A stretch of 37,140 nucleotides of DNA from Moorena sp. SIO3I8. GTDB taxonomy: Bacteria; Cyanobacteriota; Cyanobacteriia; Cyanobacteriales; Coleofasciculaceae. The stretch lies in the NCBI RefSeq assembly GCF_010692325.1, contig NZ_JAAHHW010000067.1, positions 1-37,140 on the forward strand, given 5' to 3'. Position numbers and translations under genes: made by a program. The notes under the pieces were generated by a model. That model made no database searches, had not been told where the DNA came from, and saw nothing but the letters and a program-made list of their open reading frames with translations. Each line of letters starts with the position of its first letter. Within the stretch, counting starts at the first letter, position 1. Of the stretch, positions 26,401-35,385 are shown piece after piece.

Positions 26401-28647
26401 CTACTGAAGCATCACCAACACAGGAATTTTTCCCTTTCCACTACTGAGAGAACCCAAGGCTTTGCCGATAATCGCACCAATGGCCCGCTCTGGCTCCAGC
26501 ACTTTTTGCCCATGACCTTTGGTGGGGCTGGTGGTGAGTAAATCTCCCACGGCAATTGGTGCAATATCTGCATCAACCTTACAGTAGGAAAAACATCCCA
26601 TGGTTACCATGCTGCCCATTTGCTGATCCTGTACCACGGTAGTGTTCATTCCTGCCTCGGTTTTAGCAACAAGAGATTGGAACGGATGAGGGCTTTGAAG
26701 ACTGGCAGCAATGTCTTCTGGCAGTTCTTCTAGGGGAATTTGCTCTTGTAATTCTTCTGGGGATATTTGTGCTAAAACTTCTGGTGGGATTGGTGATTCT
26801 TCATTATCAACATAGGGCAAATCGTCTTCTGTGGTTACCTTTGCCACAATCCCACACACCCTTGTGTCATAAGCTCGGTTGGTTAAATCTACCTCTGGGA
26901 TGGGAATGTCATTTTGGGTGGCATAAAACCGCGAAACAGGATGGTCAGATAGCACCACCACGTCACCCTGCTCAATGGGATCACCGACGGCATTCACAAA
27001 ACGATCTGAAACATAGCCTGATTTATCTCCACTACGGATAGTGAGATTTTGTGCTGACAAACGCCCTGCAACGAATACATCTCCATTACTTCTCACTGAC
27101 AACTTCGTGGCGAAGGTGTTGAATATTGCTCCTTGATTTCCAAATCGAAATTGACTAGGATGGCCAATCCAAAGTTGATAGGTTGGTGCGTCTTCCCCCA
27201 GCAGTTGTCGCTTGGACAGAGATAGTTTGAGATTATTTGTTGAATCAGAATTCAAAAAACTGGTTAGGATACTTCTCGTGAATTGGATCTCATTGGTGCC
27301 ACCTCTCAATTCGAGGTTGCCTCCTGCAATATTGTTAGTGACGTTCAAATTTCCATTAATGTTGACATTGCCACGCACGTCTAATTTGCTTGCGGGACTA
27401 GTCGTACCGATACCAACGTTGCCTCCCATGATAGCCAAATCACTAGAACGGCCTTGGGCAAGACCAATCCAACTTTGGAACTCAGGATCATCTTCTGTTT
27501 TTGTCCCCACTTGTTGAAATCGAATTCGAGGGCGATCGTCCAAGTCACTTAATACAAGAAGAGGTGCAAGATTTTCTGAGCCATATTCCACCCAAAGCTT
27601 TCCACCATCACCACCGCCACCCACTTTCAGCCAGGGCTGTGAACCCGAGGGAACAATATCTAACTTAGCCTGAGGGGTTGTTGTACCGATCCCGAGATTA
27701 CCAGCTATTACTAAGTCATTGGTAGCAAAATTTTGGTCAGCAGCACCGTTGAGGTTTGCTTTGCCAACCAAGGCATTATCCACATAGGTTTTAACCGCTT
27801 GCTCAGTAGGAATCGCTAAATTGCTGTTATCTGTAAGGTTTCCATCACTGGAAAATTCATTAATGGCTAACCCCGTTCCGAGCTGGAGACTATTTTCAAT
27901 GGTGAGGGAACCTGTCACCTGCTCTATCACACTTAATTGATTGGTAGCGATCGCATTACCAACACTGAGACTCCCATCGACAGTCAACGACCCAGTGGTA
28001 TGCAAAGCAGAATTAACTTCCACAGCTCCTGAGGAATGTCCGGAACTTACCACCCCTGCGATGGTAATGACATCACTATCTTCATCCCCCAAGGAAACAT
28101 TGCCAGCAATATGCTCCGTATCACGGGCAATCACATCCCCCTGTACTTCCAAATTCCCCGATACCTGTAGATTACCCTCTACTGTCAAATTCTGGGCGGT
28201 AAAATTTTGGTCAGCAGCACCGTTGAGAGCAGCTTTGGTATCGAGGGCATTATTAACCTGGGTAATTTGATTATCCACATAGGTTTTAACGGCTTGTTCG
28301 GTGGGAACAGCTAAATTACTGTTATCTGCCAAGTTACCATCACTGGAAAATGCGTTTATGGATAATGTTCCGAGTTGGAAATTACCACCGACACTAAGGT
28401 TGTCATTAATAGTGAGGGAACCAGCGATGGTTGAGTTTCCGGTAGTGGTGACTAAGCCGGTTAAACGAGAACCATCCCCAACAAATTGGGCAGCATTAGC
28501 ACTACCACTAAGGGTTAGGTTTGTGGCAGAAATATTGCCAGTAGCGGAAATATCACCAATTACGTCTAACTCCTCTGATGGAGTGTCTGTACCAATGCCA
28601 ACTTCACCGTTGACTGTCAGTGTTGGAAGTGTCCAATTAAAAGCCAT
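26401..28647 (-). CDS. Fibre-like protein with modular tip, 748 aa
   Basis: It starts MAFNWTLPTLTVNGEVGIGT. Residues up to ~235 are almost identical to the 24001 protein, also at the DNA level. LGIGTTTPQAKLDIVPSG, VGIGTTSPASKLDVRGN and a repeated ANLNGAADQNF block follow. The C-terminal ~200 residues are specific: SGYVSDRFVNAVGDPIEQGD, VCGIVAKVTTEDDLPYVDNE, then GSMVTMGCFSYCKVDADIAP and GKIPVLVMLQ. This is a tail-terminal module seen in many cyanobacterial and phage-like proteins, probably a self-processing or capping domain. The fibre role is inferred from repeats and context. Confidence 0.75.
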   Translation of the reverse strand: MAFNWTLPTLTVNGEVGIGTDTPSEELDVIGDISATGNISATNLTLSGSANAAQFVGDGSRLTGLVTTTGNSTIAGSLTINDNLSVGGNFQLGTLSINAFSSDGNLADNSNLAVPTEQAVKTYVDNQITQVNNALDTKAALNGAADQNFTAQNLTVEGNLQVSGNLEVQGDVIARDTEHIAGNVSLGDEDSDVITIAGVVSSGHSSGAVEVNSALHTTGSLTVDGSLSVGNAIATNQLSVIEQVTGSLTIENSLQLGTGLAINEFSSDGNLTDNSNLAIPTEQAVKTYVDNALVGKANLNGAADQNFATNDLVIAGNLGIGTTTPQAKLDIVPSGSQPWLKVGGGGDGGKLWVEYGSENLAPLLVLSDLDDRPRIRFQQVGTKTEDDPEFQSWIGLAQGRSSDLAIMGGNVGIGTTSPASKLDVRGNVNINGNLNVTNNIAGGNLELRGGTNEIQFTRSILTSFLNSDSTNNLKLSLSKRQLLGEDAPTYQLWIGHPSQFRFGNQGAIFNTFATKLSVRSNGDVFVAGRLSAQNLTIRSGDKSGYVSDRFVNAVGDPIEQGDVVVLSDHPVSRFYATQNDIPIPEVDLTNRAYDTRVCGIVAKVTTEDDLPYVDNEESPIPPEVLAQISPEELQEQIPLEELPEDIAASLQSPHPFQSLVAKTEAGMNTTVVQDQQMGSMVTMGCFSYCKVDADIAPIAVGDLLTTSPTKGHGQKVLEPERAIGAIIGKALGSLSSGKGKIPVLVMLQ

Positions 28648-28653
28648 TTTTCT

Positions 28654-28763
28654 TTACCTCATCTGTTCCAAGGTTTCTACCTTTTCCATCAGCACTGAAA
28701 TCCTATGGTGCTGCTCTTTGACGACTTTGGTTAAAACCGCAATTGCGTTTGATTGGTTGTTCT
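28654..28763 (-). pseudogene. Remnant of a fibre C-terminal coiled coil
   Basis: The minus strand gives QNNQSNAIAVLTKVVKEQ and HHRISVLMEKVETLEQMR and a stop just before the 26401 fibre gene. It resembles a fibre-end coil without the rest of its gene. There is no start codon in frame. Confidence 0.5.
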
Positions 28764-28783
28764 GTCATAGTTTTTATTAACCA

Positions 28784-28886
28784 TATAGCAATCCTAAATG
28801 AATTGTGAGAATTTTGTTCCCTGTTCCCTACTCCCTACTCACTACTCCCTGTTCCCTGTTCCCTGTTCCCTGTTCCCTTTGGTATA
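28784..28886 (+). mobile_element. 103-bp MITE-like element, copy E3 (TATACCAA family)
   Basis: TATAGCAATCCTAAATGAAT at the left and TTCCCTTTGGTATA at the right, with a TTCCCTG heptamer core. It lies between two fibre genes, in the only long gap of the cluster (28764-28939). Confidence 0.65.
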
Positions 28887-28939
28887 TAATTAAGCTGTTG
28901 GTAATTCTGTGCCATTGTGTTACGGAATTTAAGTCAAGA

Positions 28940-31150
28940 CTAAGACACTGAAACACCTGTTGGTGATTTCAACTCTTGAATTTGGTTTTTTAAGATCTTT
29001 ATTTCCGATTGCTGAATTTGCATCTTTTGCAACAAACTTGAGAGCCAGTGGTAATTAGAATTAAGACCAACGACAACGTTGATCGGTTTTACACCTTCTT
29101 GCTCGGAAGTTTCCCAAGCTCTACCAACAATAAGGGCAAATTGGTTGGCTGCGATTTCGTGAGGTGAGACTGCTATCCCCATACCATCATTGAAACCTGA
29201 AGGGATAATATAATCTCCTGATTGCACGCTACCTCGAACTTTAATGGGCACTTGTCCCAAAAATGCTACTTGCTCATAGAGATGTTGCTCTTGCTTTTGG
29301 GGAGCATTGCCTAAGACAATAGGCTGATTAGTAATTGCCATAACTTGATCTGCTCCCTGGGTATACTTGGTAACTTTGCCACCAAATACACCCACTAGTT
29401 CACCTGGTTCAATTACTTCACTATGATTAAGTCGTGGTAAGTATTCTGCATAATCTCCACTACCGCTTCTCAAACGAATATTATTATTGCCAGTTCCCTC
29501 AATGGCACCAACGTCACGGTCACCAGATTTGAAGGTGATAAAATTACAGCCCCCACCAGGGGAAATAGTACCTATCTTGAGAGCTAAAACATCTGCATTT
29601 GTACCACTGCTAGTATTTTCAATCACTGCAATATTATTAGCCATCGAAGCAGCACCATTTTTAGTACCCCTAACATGCAAAGTAGTAACTGGATTAGACA
29701 GTCCAATTCCAACCCTACCTGGCGATTTATTTTGAATTAGTAAGTTACCCCCGCTAGCTTGTAGATGTAGGTTAGAAACAACTCCATTATTTCTAGCCAT
29801 AATTTCATTATCATCTATGGCAAGATTTACACGATTAGTGTTGCCGACAACTAAATAGCCACCGCCATTGGGTTCTGCATCAGTACCACCGATAATGTGC
29901 AATCTGGCTTGGGGATCTGTGGTGATAATACCTACATTACGATTTTCAGCAATAGTTAAAGAATGTAGACCATTACTGGCTCTCAAGGACAAATCTCCAT
30001 TATCGATCAGACGAATTCTCGATGTGTTGCCAGCATCTCGGATATCTGCTCCGCGCAACCGTAAATCTCCACCGAGATCTAACGAACCTGTAGTCGTTAA
30101 GTTGCCATTTACCGTTAAATTATTCTCTATCGCTAGGGAACCTGTGACCCGATCGGTCACACTTAATTGAGCAGTAGCGATCGCATTACTAACACTGAGA
30201 CTGCCATCCACAGTCAGGTTATTAGCAGTAAAATCTTGGTCAGCAGCACCGTTGAGAGCAGCTTTAGTATCGAGGGCATTATTAACCTGGGTAATTTGAT
30301 TATCTACATAAGTTTTAACCGCTTGTTCGGTAGGGATAGCTAAATCACTGTTATCTGTAAGGTTTCCATCACTGGAAAATTCATTAATGGCTAACCCCGT
30401 TCCGAGCTGGAGACTATTCTCAATGGTGAGGGAACCTGTCACCCGATCTGTGACACTTAATTGAGCAGTAGCGATCGCATTACCAACACTGAGACTGCCA
30501 TCCACAGTCAACGACTCAGTGGTATGCAAAGCAGAATTAACTTCCAAAGCACCGGAGGAATGTCCGGAACTTACCACCCCTGCGATGGTAATGACATCAC
30601 TATCTTCATCCCCCAAGGAAACATTCCCAGCGACATGCTCGGTATCACGGGCAATCACATCCCCCTGTACTTCCAAATTCCCCGATACCTGTAGATTACC
30701 CCCTACTGTCAAATTCTGGGCAGTAAAATCTTGGTCAGCAGCACCATTGAGATTCGCTTTGGTATCGAGGGCATTATTAACCTGGGTAATTTGATTATCT
30801 ACATAAGTTTTAACGGCTTGCTCGGTAGGAACAGCTAAATTGCTGTTATCTGCTAGGTTTCCATCACTGGAAAATGCGTTGATGGATAATGTTCCGAGTT
30901 GGAAATTACCACCGACACTAAGGTTGTCATTAATAGTGAGGGAACCAGCGATGGTTGAGTTTCCGGTAGTGGTGACTAAGCCGGTTAAACTGGAACCTTC
31001 CCCAACAAATTGGGCGGCAGTAGCACTACCACTCAGGGTTAAGTTTGTAGCGGAAATATCACCAATTACCTCTAACTCCTGTGAGGGAGTGTCTGTACCA
31101 ATGCCAACTCTACCACTAACTGTAAGTTCTGGATCTGGCCAACTACTCAT
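28940..31150 (-). CDS. Fibre-like protein with Peptidase_G2-like C-terminus, 736 aa
   Basis: It starts MSSWPDPELTVSGRVGIGTD. The shared repeat block occurs with an internal second copy (ALNGAADQDFTANNLTVDGS), so the array is extended. The middle has LRLRGADIRDAGNTSRIRLI and VGIGLSNPVTTLHVRG. The C-terminal part GDYAEYLPRLNHSEVIEPGE, LVGVFGGKVTKY, QVPIKVRGSVQSGDYIIPSG resembles the Peptidase_G2/intramolecular-chaperone autocleavage domain found at phage fibre ends. It finishes with a coiled coil (LLQKMQIQQSEIKILKNQI). The last part would trimerise and may cleave itself off. Confidence 0.75.
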   Translation of the reverse strand: MSSWPDPELTVSGRVGIGTDTPSQELEVIGDISATNLTLSGSATAAQFVGEGSSLTGLVTTTGNSTIAGSLTINDNLSVGGNFQLGTLSINAFSSDGNLADNSNLAVPTEQAVKTYVDNQITQVNNALDTKANLNGAADQDFTAQNLTVGGNLQVSGNLEVQGDVIARDTEHVAGNVSLGDEDSDVITIAGVVSSGHSSGALEVNSALHTTESLTVDGSLSVGNAIATAQLSVTDRVTGSLTIENSLQLGTGLAINEFSSDGNLTDNSDLAIPTEQAVKTYVDNQITQVNNALDTKAALNGAADQDFTANNLTVDGSLSVSNAIATAQLSVTDRVTGSLAIENNLTVNGNLTTTGSLDLGGDLRLRGADIRDAGNTSRIRLIDNGDLSLRASNGLHSLTIAENRNVGIITTDPQARLHIIGGTDAEPNGGGYLVVGNTNRVNLAIDDNEIMARNNGVVSNLHLQASGGNLLIQNKSPGRVGIGLSNPVTTLHVRGTKNGAASMANNIAVIENTSSGTNADVLALKIGTISPGGGCNFITFKSGDRDVGAIEGTGNNNIRLRSGSGDYAEYLPRLNHSEVIEPGELVGVFGGKVTKYTQGADQVMAITNQPIVLGNAPQKQEQHLYEQVAFLGQVPIKVRGSVQSGDYIIPSGFNDGMGIAVSPHEIAANQFALIVGRAWETSEQEGVKPINVVVGLNSNYHWLSSLLQKMQIQQSEIKILKNQIQELKSPTGVSVS

Positions 31151-31260
31151 TTTTCTTTACCTCCGTTGCCAAAATGTAACTGTGAATGATGTTTGATTTG
31201 TGCTTACAAATTTGGGTGAGTAAAATCTCTGATGATTTCAGTAGAAATTTTTTATTCGTT

Positions 31261-31318
31261 GGTTTTTGGGTTGCTCATTGATGCCCTATAGGTTTCGCCT
31301 TTTACTTTTCATCAATTG
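31261..31318 (-). other. Second decayed copy of the DUF4157 gene leader
   Basis: About 58 nt align with the 5' end of the larger DUF4157 gene (22221-22279), including GAGCAACCCAAA and the AAAAGG...GAAACC leader, but the start codon reads ATA. Found between the Ig-like gene and a fibre gene. Confidence 0.6.
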
Positions 31319-31330
31319 GCTGCTTGCCAG

Positions 31331-31900
31331 TCATGATTCAGGTGGCATAAATTCCAATGAAATCGAGTCACTTTTAACGCCTTCGGCTACCGCACTCACG
31401 GTCACTGATACAGTTTCAACAGAAGAGGTAAGTTCTACTGTGGCTTGTCCCTCTTTAGCGGTTACTCTTCTTGCTGAAAGGGTACCTCCAGTTGTTTTAA
31501 GAGCTATATTGAAATCTTTTTTTACGATTTCATCTCGTGAATTTATGACTTCGATTGTGATAATCGCTTTATCTTTACCATCAGCAATTAATTCAGGAAT
31601 AGCGTCACCATCTGTATCGATAGCAGTTGTGATCAGATGGATTTTAAGAGGATTCGGTTTTCTTTCAACTCCTATGGGTACTCCATTTTCATCAAGTTTA
31701 AGTTGCCATCGGTCTAGATTGGGGCTTAAGGCATATTTAGGGGAGTCTTTGATACAAACAAAGCCCCAGGCGGAAAAGTCTTCAGGGTTCTTGTTTGGAT
31801 AGAGTTCTTCTAAAGTTGGTTCTCGCCATTTTCCACAATCCAAAACTCGACCTGCAAAGCTAACCAGCTTTTTTGTTTTTTTATCAAAAATAATAATCAT
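31331..31900 (-). CDS. Ig-like domain protein in the fibre cluster
   Basis: 189 residues. The N-terminal part (MIIIFDKKTKKLVSFAGRVL, EPTLEELYPNKNPEDFSAWG, SPKYALSPNLDRWQLKLDEN) resembles short phage-tail accessory proteins. The C-terminal part (IHLITTAIDTDGDAIPELIA, IALKTTGGTLSARRVTAKEG, ATVELTSSVETVSVTVSA) is an invasin/Big-type beta-sandwich. No signal peptide. Expected role: surface decoration or adhesion of the particle, by inference from fold and position. Confidence 0.6.
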   Translation of the reverse strand: MIIIFDKKTKKLVSFAGRVLDCGKWREPTLEELYPNKNPEDFSAWGFVCIKDSPKYALSPNLDRWQLKLDENGVPIGVERKPNPLKIHLITTAIDTDGDAIPELIADGKDKAIITIEVINSRDEIVKKDFNIALKTTGGTLSARRVTAKEGQATVELTSSVETVSVTVSAVAEGVKSDSISLEFMPPES

Positions 31901-31939
31901 AGTCAGTCTCCTTAAATAAACCCTTTTGTTAGTAAGCCC

Positions 31940-33202
31940 TCACTGCCATCCACCTTTTTGAGCGATCGCATAACCTTTAGCGGCTACTTTACCCTCAGGA
32001 GTTGCAGTAATGGTTCCATTAGCATCTGCGGAACAATTAACAAGAATGTCCTCGCCAGCTCTGAAGTTGAGATATTTGATGGTTGCAAAAAAGAGGCATT
32101 CATCTCTAGTAAAACCCTCGGGAACAGGTATACTTTGACCATGGGTTAATGATGAAGCAGTGGCAATACCTAGCCCAGCTAGTCTACCTGCAATACTTCC
32201 AGTTACGTTCAAATCTCCGTTAATATTGACACTGCCACTCACGTCTAATTTCTGAGATGGATTCGTCGTTCCGATACCTACATTGCTATTTCCTCTAATA
32301 ACAAGGGCAGTTTCTACAACCCCATCGTTACCTGTATTAACAAAAGCAATGCCTCCATCAGGGTTAGGGTTATTACCATCGGTTTTTTCAATCACTAAAG
32401 CATCTTGATTAGTCCTAAAGAAATTGTTGTCGTACCTGAGTCGAAAACCATCTCCACTAGGTGTACCGGATTCATTGGTACTATGAAAAATCTGAGTTCC
32501 TGTAGTCGCTAATTTTAAAGCACCAGATACTTCTAAAGTGGTAGCACGCAAACCACCCACAGTTAAGTTATTCTCTACGGTGAGGGAACCTGTCACCCGA
32601 TCGGTCACACTTAATTGAGCAGTAGCGATCGCATCCCTAACACTTAGACTCCCATCCACAGTCAAGGACCCAGTGGTATGCAAAGCATCATCTATCCTAA
32701 GCGCCCCTGATGAATGCCCTGAGCGAATTACGCCGGTAATTTTCACTTCATCACTGTCTTGGTCCCCCAAGGAAACATTCCCAGCGACATGCTCGGTATC
32801 ACGAGCAATCACATCCCCTTGTACTTCCAAATTCCCCGATACCAGTAGATTACCACTTACTGACAAGTTATTAGTGGCAAAATCTTGGCTAGCAGCACCA
32901 TTGAGATCCGCTCTAGTGCTAATTTGATTATCCACATAGGTTTTTACTGCTTGCTCGGTAGGAACAGCTAAATTGCTGTTATCTGCTAGGTTTCCATCAC
33001 TGGAAAATGTATTGATGGATAGTGTACCTAGTTGGAAATTGCCACCAACAGTCAGGTTTTCATCAATGGTGAGGGAGCCCTTCAGGGTTAAGTTTCTAGC
33101 GGAAATATCACCAATTACTTCCAATTCCTGTGAGGGAGTATCTGTACCAATGCCAACTCTACCATCGACTGTAAGTTCTGGCTGTGGCCAATTAAAAGCC
33201 AT
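31940..33202 (-). CDS. Fibre-like protein with modular tip, 420 aa
   Basis: It starts MAFNWPQPELTVDGRVGIGT. A shorter version of the shared block omits one ~20-residue unit. VKITGVIRSGHSSGALRIDD is shared only with the 33265 protein. Then TTGTQIFHSTNESGTPSGDG and NVGIGTTNPSQKLDVSG. The tip (about 345-420) reads SLTHGQSIPVPEGFTRDECL, FFATIKYLNFRAGED and ends AIAQKGGWQ, a beta-rich domain that may be related to the tips of the 24001 and 35961 proteins. Confidence 0.72.
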   Translation of the reverse strand: MAFNWPQPELTVDGRVGIGTDTPSQELEVIGDISARNLTLKGSLTIDENLTVGGNFQLGTLSINTFSSDGNLADNSNLAVPTEQAVKTYVDNQISTRADLNGAASQDFATNNLSVSGNLLVSGNLEVQGDVIARDTEHVAGNVSLGDQDSDEVKITGVIRSGHSSGALRIDDALHTTGSLTVDGSLSVRDAIATAQLSVTDRVTGSLTVENNLTVGGLRATTLEVSGALKLATTGTQIFHSTNESGTPSGDGFRLRYDNNFFRTNQDALVIEKTDGNNPNPDGGIAFVNTGNDGVVETALVIRGNSNVGIGTTNPSQKLDVSGSVNINGDLNVTGSIAGRLAGLGIATASSLTHGQSIPVPEGFTRDECLFFATIKYLNFRAGEDILVNCSADANGTITATPEGKVAAKGYAIAQKGGWQ

Positions 33203-33264
33203 TTTTATTTACCTCTGTTGATCAAAACTTGTTAATTGTTAATTGATAATTACCTGTAGCGGTA

Positions 33265-34524
33265 CTAATTCCCAATTGCCAGCCATTGAATATGCCATCC
33301 TCTGCTATTGGCAAAATCTGGTGTTAGGTCTTCACCACTAGAAAATCGCACATAAACACGGAAACCTTGGTTAGTCCTGTCGTATGCAGAACTTCCGCCT
33401 GTTGCTCCCCAATTACTACCGTTTCCATGCATATTAACTAGGTAAATTGGTGTCGATTTAAAACCACAGGCTGAGGTATCTACATCTACATAAATACCTT
33501 TAGTCCCACCACGATAAGGTTGCCAATTAGTTGAGCCTTCGGGAGTTTTTCCACAACAGATTCTTAAGGCTGTTCCTGAGGTGTCTTGTGCCGCGCCTAG
33601 TAGCTTGCCTATTACGTGTAACTCTGCTTCTGGGTTTGTTGTACCGATACCAACGTTACCACCAGCTTTTATAAAAAATCTTCCATCTGCTACACCTGTT
33701 TCCACAAAATTGAGTCCTGGATTTGTGCCTCCTAAATTTTGGTTTATGTGCCACTTAGTTCTTCCACTTGGATCTTCAAAACTGATCAATTCTTCCGATT
33801 GACGTGTTGCTCGAATTCCCAAAGTATTTCTAGGATTTGGTGTGCCAATGCCGACTTTGCCACCTAAGGTTAAATTATTCTCTATTTTTATAGAACCACT
33901 CACCAGATCGGTCACACTTAATTGAGCAGTAGCGATCGCATCCCTAACACTTATACTCCCATCCACAGTCAACGACCCCGTGGTATGCAAAGCATCATCT
34001 ATCCTAAGCGCCCCTGAGGAGTGTCCTGAGCGAATTACGCCTGTAATTTTGACTTCATCACTGTCTTGGTCGCCCAAGGAGACATTACCCTCAATATGCT
34101 CGGTATCACGGGCAATCACATCCCCCTGTACTTCCAAATTACCCGATACCCGTAGATTACCCCCTACGGTGAGGTTATTAGTGGCAAAATTTTGGTTAGT
34201 AGCACCGTTGAGAGCAGCTCTAGTACTAATTTGATTATCCACATAGGTTTTAACTGCCTGCTCGGTAGGAACAGCTAAATTGCTGTTATCTGCTAGGTTT
34301 CCATCACTGGAAAATGCGTTGATCGATAGTGTACCTAGTTGGAAATTACCACCGACAGCCAGGTTCTTATCAATGGTGAGGGAGCCATTCAGGTTTAAGT
34401 TTGTAGCGGAAATATCACCAATTACCTCTAACTCCTGTGAGGGAGTTTTAGTACCAATACCAACTTTGCCTTTGACTGTAAGATTTGGTTCTGCTTCGGG
34501 CCAAGTATATTTAAGTTCATCCAT
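33265..34524 (-). CDS. Fibre-like protein with modular tip, 419 aa
   Basis: It starts MDELKYTWPEAEPNLTVKGK. The shared N-terminal block resembles that of the 31940 protein. VGIGTPNPRNTLGIRATRQS and VGIGTTNPEAELHVIGKL lead to a distinctive ~100-residue tip: ALRICCGKTPEGSTNWQPY, GIYVDVDTSACGFKSTPIYL, GFRVYVRFSSGEDLTPDFAN, GWHIQWLAIGN. The same tip occurs alone in the 34852 protein. This tip family recurs in cyanobacterial proteins, but I do not know its name. Confidence 0.72.
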   Translation of the reverse strand: MDELKYTWPEAEPNLTVKGKVGIGTKTPSQELEVIGDISATNLNLNGSLTIDKNLAVGGNFQLGTLSINAFSSDGNLADNSNLAVPTEQAVKTYVDNQISTRAALNGATNQNFATNNLTVGGNLRVSGNLEVQGDVIARDTEHIEGNVSLGDQDSDEVKITGVIRSGHSSGALRIDDALHTTGSLTVDGSISVRDAIATAQLSVTDLVSGSIKIENNLTLGGKVGIGTPNPRNTLGIRATRQSEELISFEDPSGRTKWHINQNLGGTNPGLNFVETGVADGRFFIKAGGNVGIGTTNPEAELHVIGKLLGAAQDTSGTALRICCGKTPEGSTNWQPYRGGTKGIYVDVDTSACGFKSTPIYLVNMHGNGSNWGATGGSSAYDRTNQGFRVYVRFSSGEDLTPDFANSRGWHIQWLAIGN

Positions 34525-34550
34525 TTTTATTTATATCCTGGGATAAAAAG

Positions 34551-34781
34551 TTATGAATTAGTTAAGATACTTGTGACATCACTTTCAAGATTTTGATTCC
34601 CGTTTTCTTCTAATGTTTGGGATTGAACTAGCATTTCTTCTAAGACTTGAATTGCGCCGCTAATCCGTAATAAAGTTTCTGTAAGGTTTGCCTTTTTTGC
34701 CTCTAACTCTGTCAACATTGTTTGACCGGATTCAAATTCAGTTTTTAGGCTTGTCAGACGTTGTTCTAGTTGTTGTTTCAT
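34551..34781 (-). CDS. Small coiled-coil protein, copy 2
   Basis: 76 residues, MKQQLEQRLTSLKTEFESGQ then ANLTETLLRISGAIQVLEEML. Closely similar to the protein at 23758. It sits between the 34852 and 33265 fibre genes. Together the two copies bracket the array of long fibre genes. Confidence 0.75.
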   Translation of the reverse strand: MKQQLEQRLTSLKTEFESGQTMLTELEAKKANLTETLLRISGAIQVLEEMLVQSQTLEENGNQNLESDVTSILTNS

Positions 34782-34851
34782 CGTTCTTCTGCTTCTTTAC
34801 TAACGTTGATAAATTTATGTAATTGTTAATTGTCAATTCCCGGTAGCGGTA

Positions 34852-35298
34852 CTAATTACCAATTGCCAGCCATTGAATATGCCATTTTTGATCATTGTGA
34901 TTGGCAAAATCTGGTGTTAGGTTTCGATCATAAATAAATCTGAGGTAAATTCTAAAACCTTTAGCTGTGGCGAAGTATGGAGCACTTCCACCTGTAACTA
35001 TCCAATGACTACTATTGCCATGCAGATTTACTATGTAATATGGTGTAGATTTAAAACCACACGCTGAAGTATCTACATCTACATAAATACCTTGAGGAGT
35101 AGAATCATAAGGTTGCCAATTAGTAGAGCCTTCGGGAGTTTTGCCACAACAGATTCTTAGTGAATTTCCCGATGTATCTTGGGCTGCGCCGAGTAGCTTG
35201 CCGAGCACATGTAACTCTGCTTCTGGGTTGGTTGTACCGATACCAATTTTATTCTTGACAGTAAGATTCATAGCATCAGGCCAAGTGTATTCACTCAT
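34852..35298 (-). CDS. Short fibre-tip protein, 148 aa
   Basis: It starts MSEYTWPDAMNLTVKNKIGI, then directly GTTNPEAELHVLGKLLGAAQ and the same Cys-containing tip as the 33265 protein (SLRICCGKTPEGSTNWQPY ... GIYVDVDTSACGFKSTPYYI ... WHIQWLAIGN). It lacks the long shared repeat block, so it is a minimal fibre or the ancestral form. Confidence 0.72.
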   Translation of the reverse strand: MSEYTWPDAMNLTVKNKIGIGTTNPEAELHVLGKLLGAAQDTSGNSLRICCGKTPEGSTNWQPYDSTPQGIYVDVDTSACGFKSTPYYIVNLHGNSSHWIVTGGSAPYFATAKGFRIYLRFIYDRNLTPDFANHNDQKWHIQWLAIGN

Positions 35299-35385
35299 AG
35301 TCTTTGCTCCTTTATCACTTGCATATCATTGAACTGTACGGATTTTTTGATGGTGTGTAGGGGGACTATTTCCTAAGAGTTAGTT

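Noticed and set aside
25582-34546. Recurrent plus-strand ORFs (about 70-160 aa) across the fibre genes
   Set aside because: They recur because the fibre DNA is repeated; they are antisense shadows in each copy.
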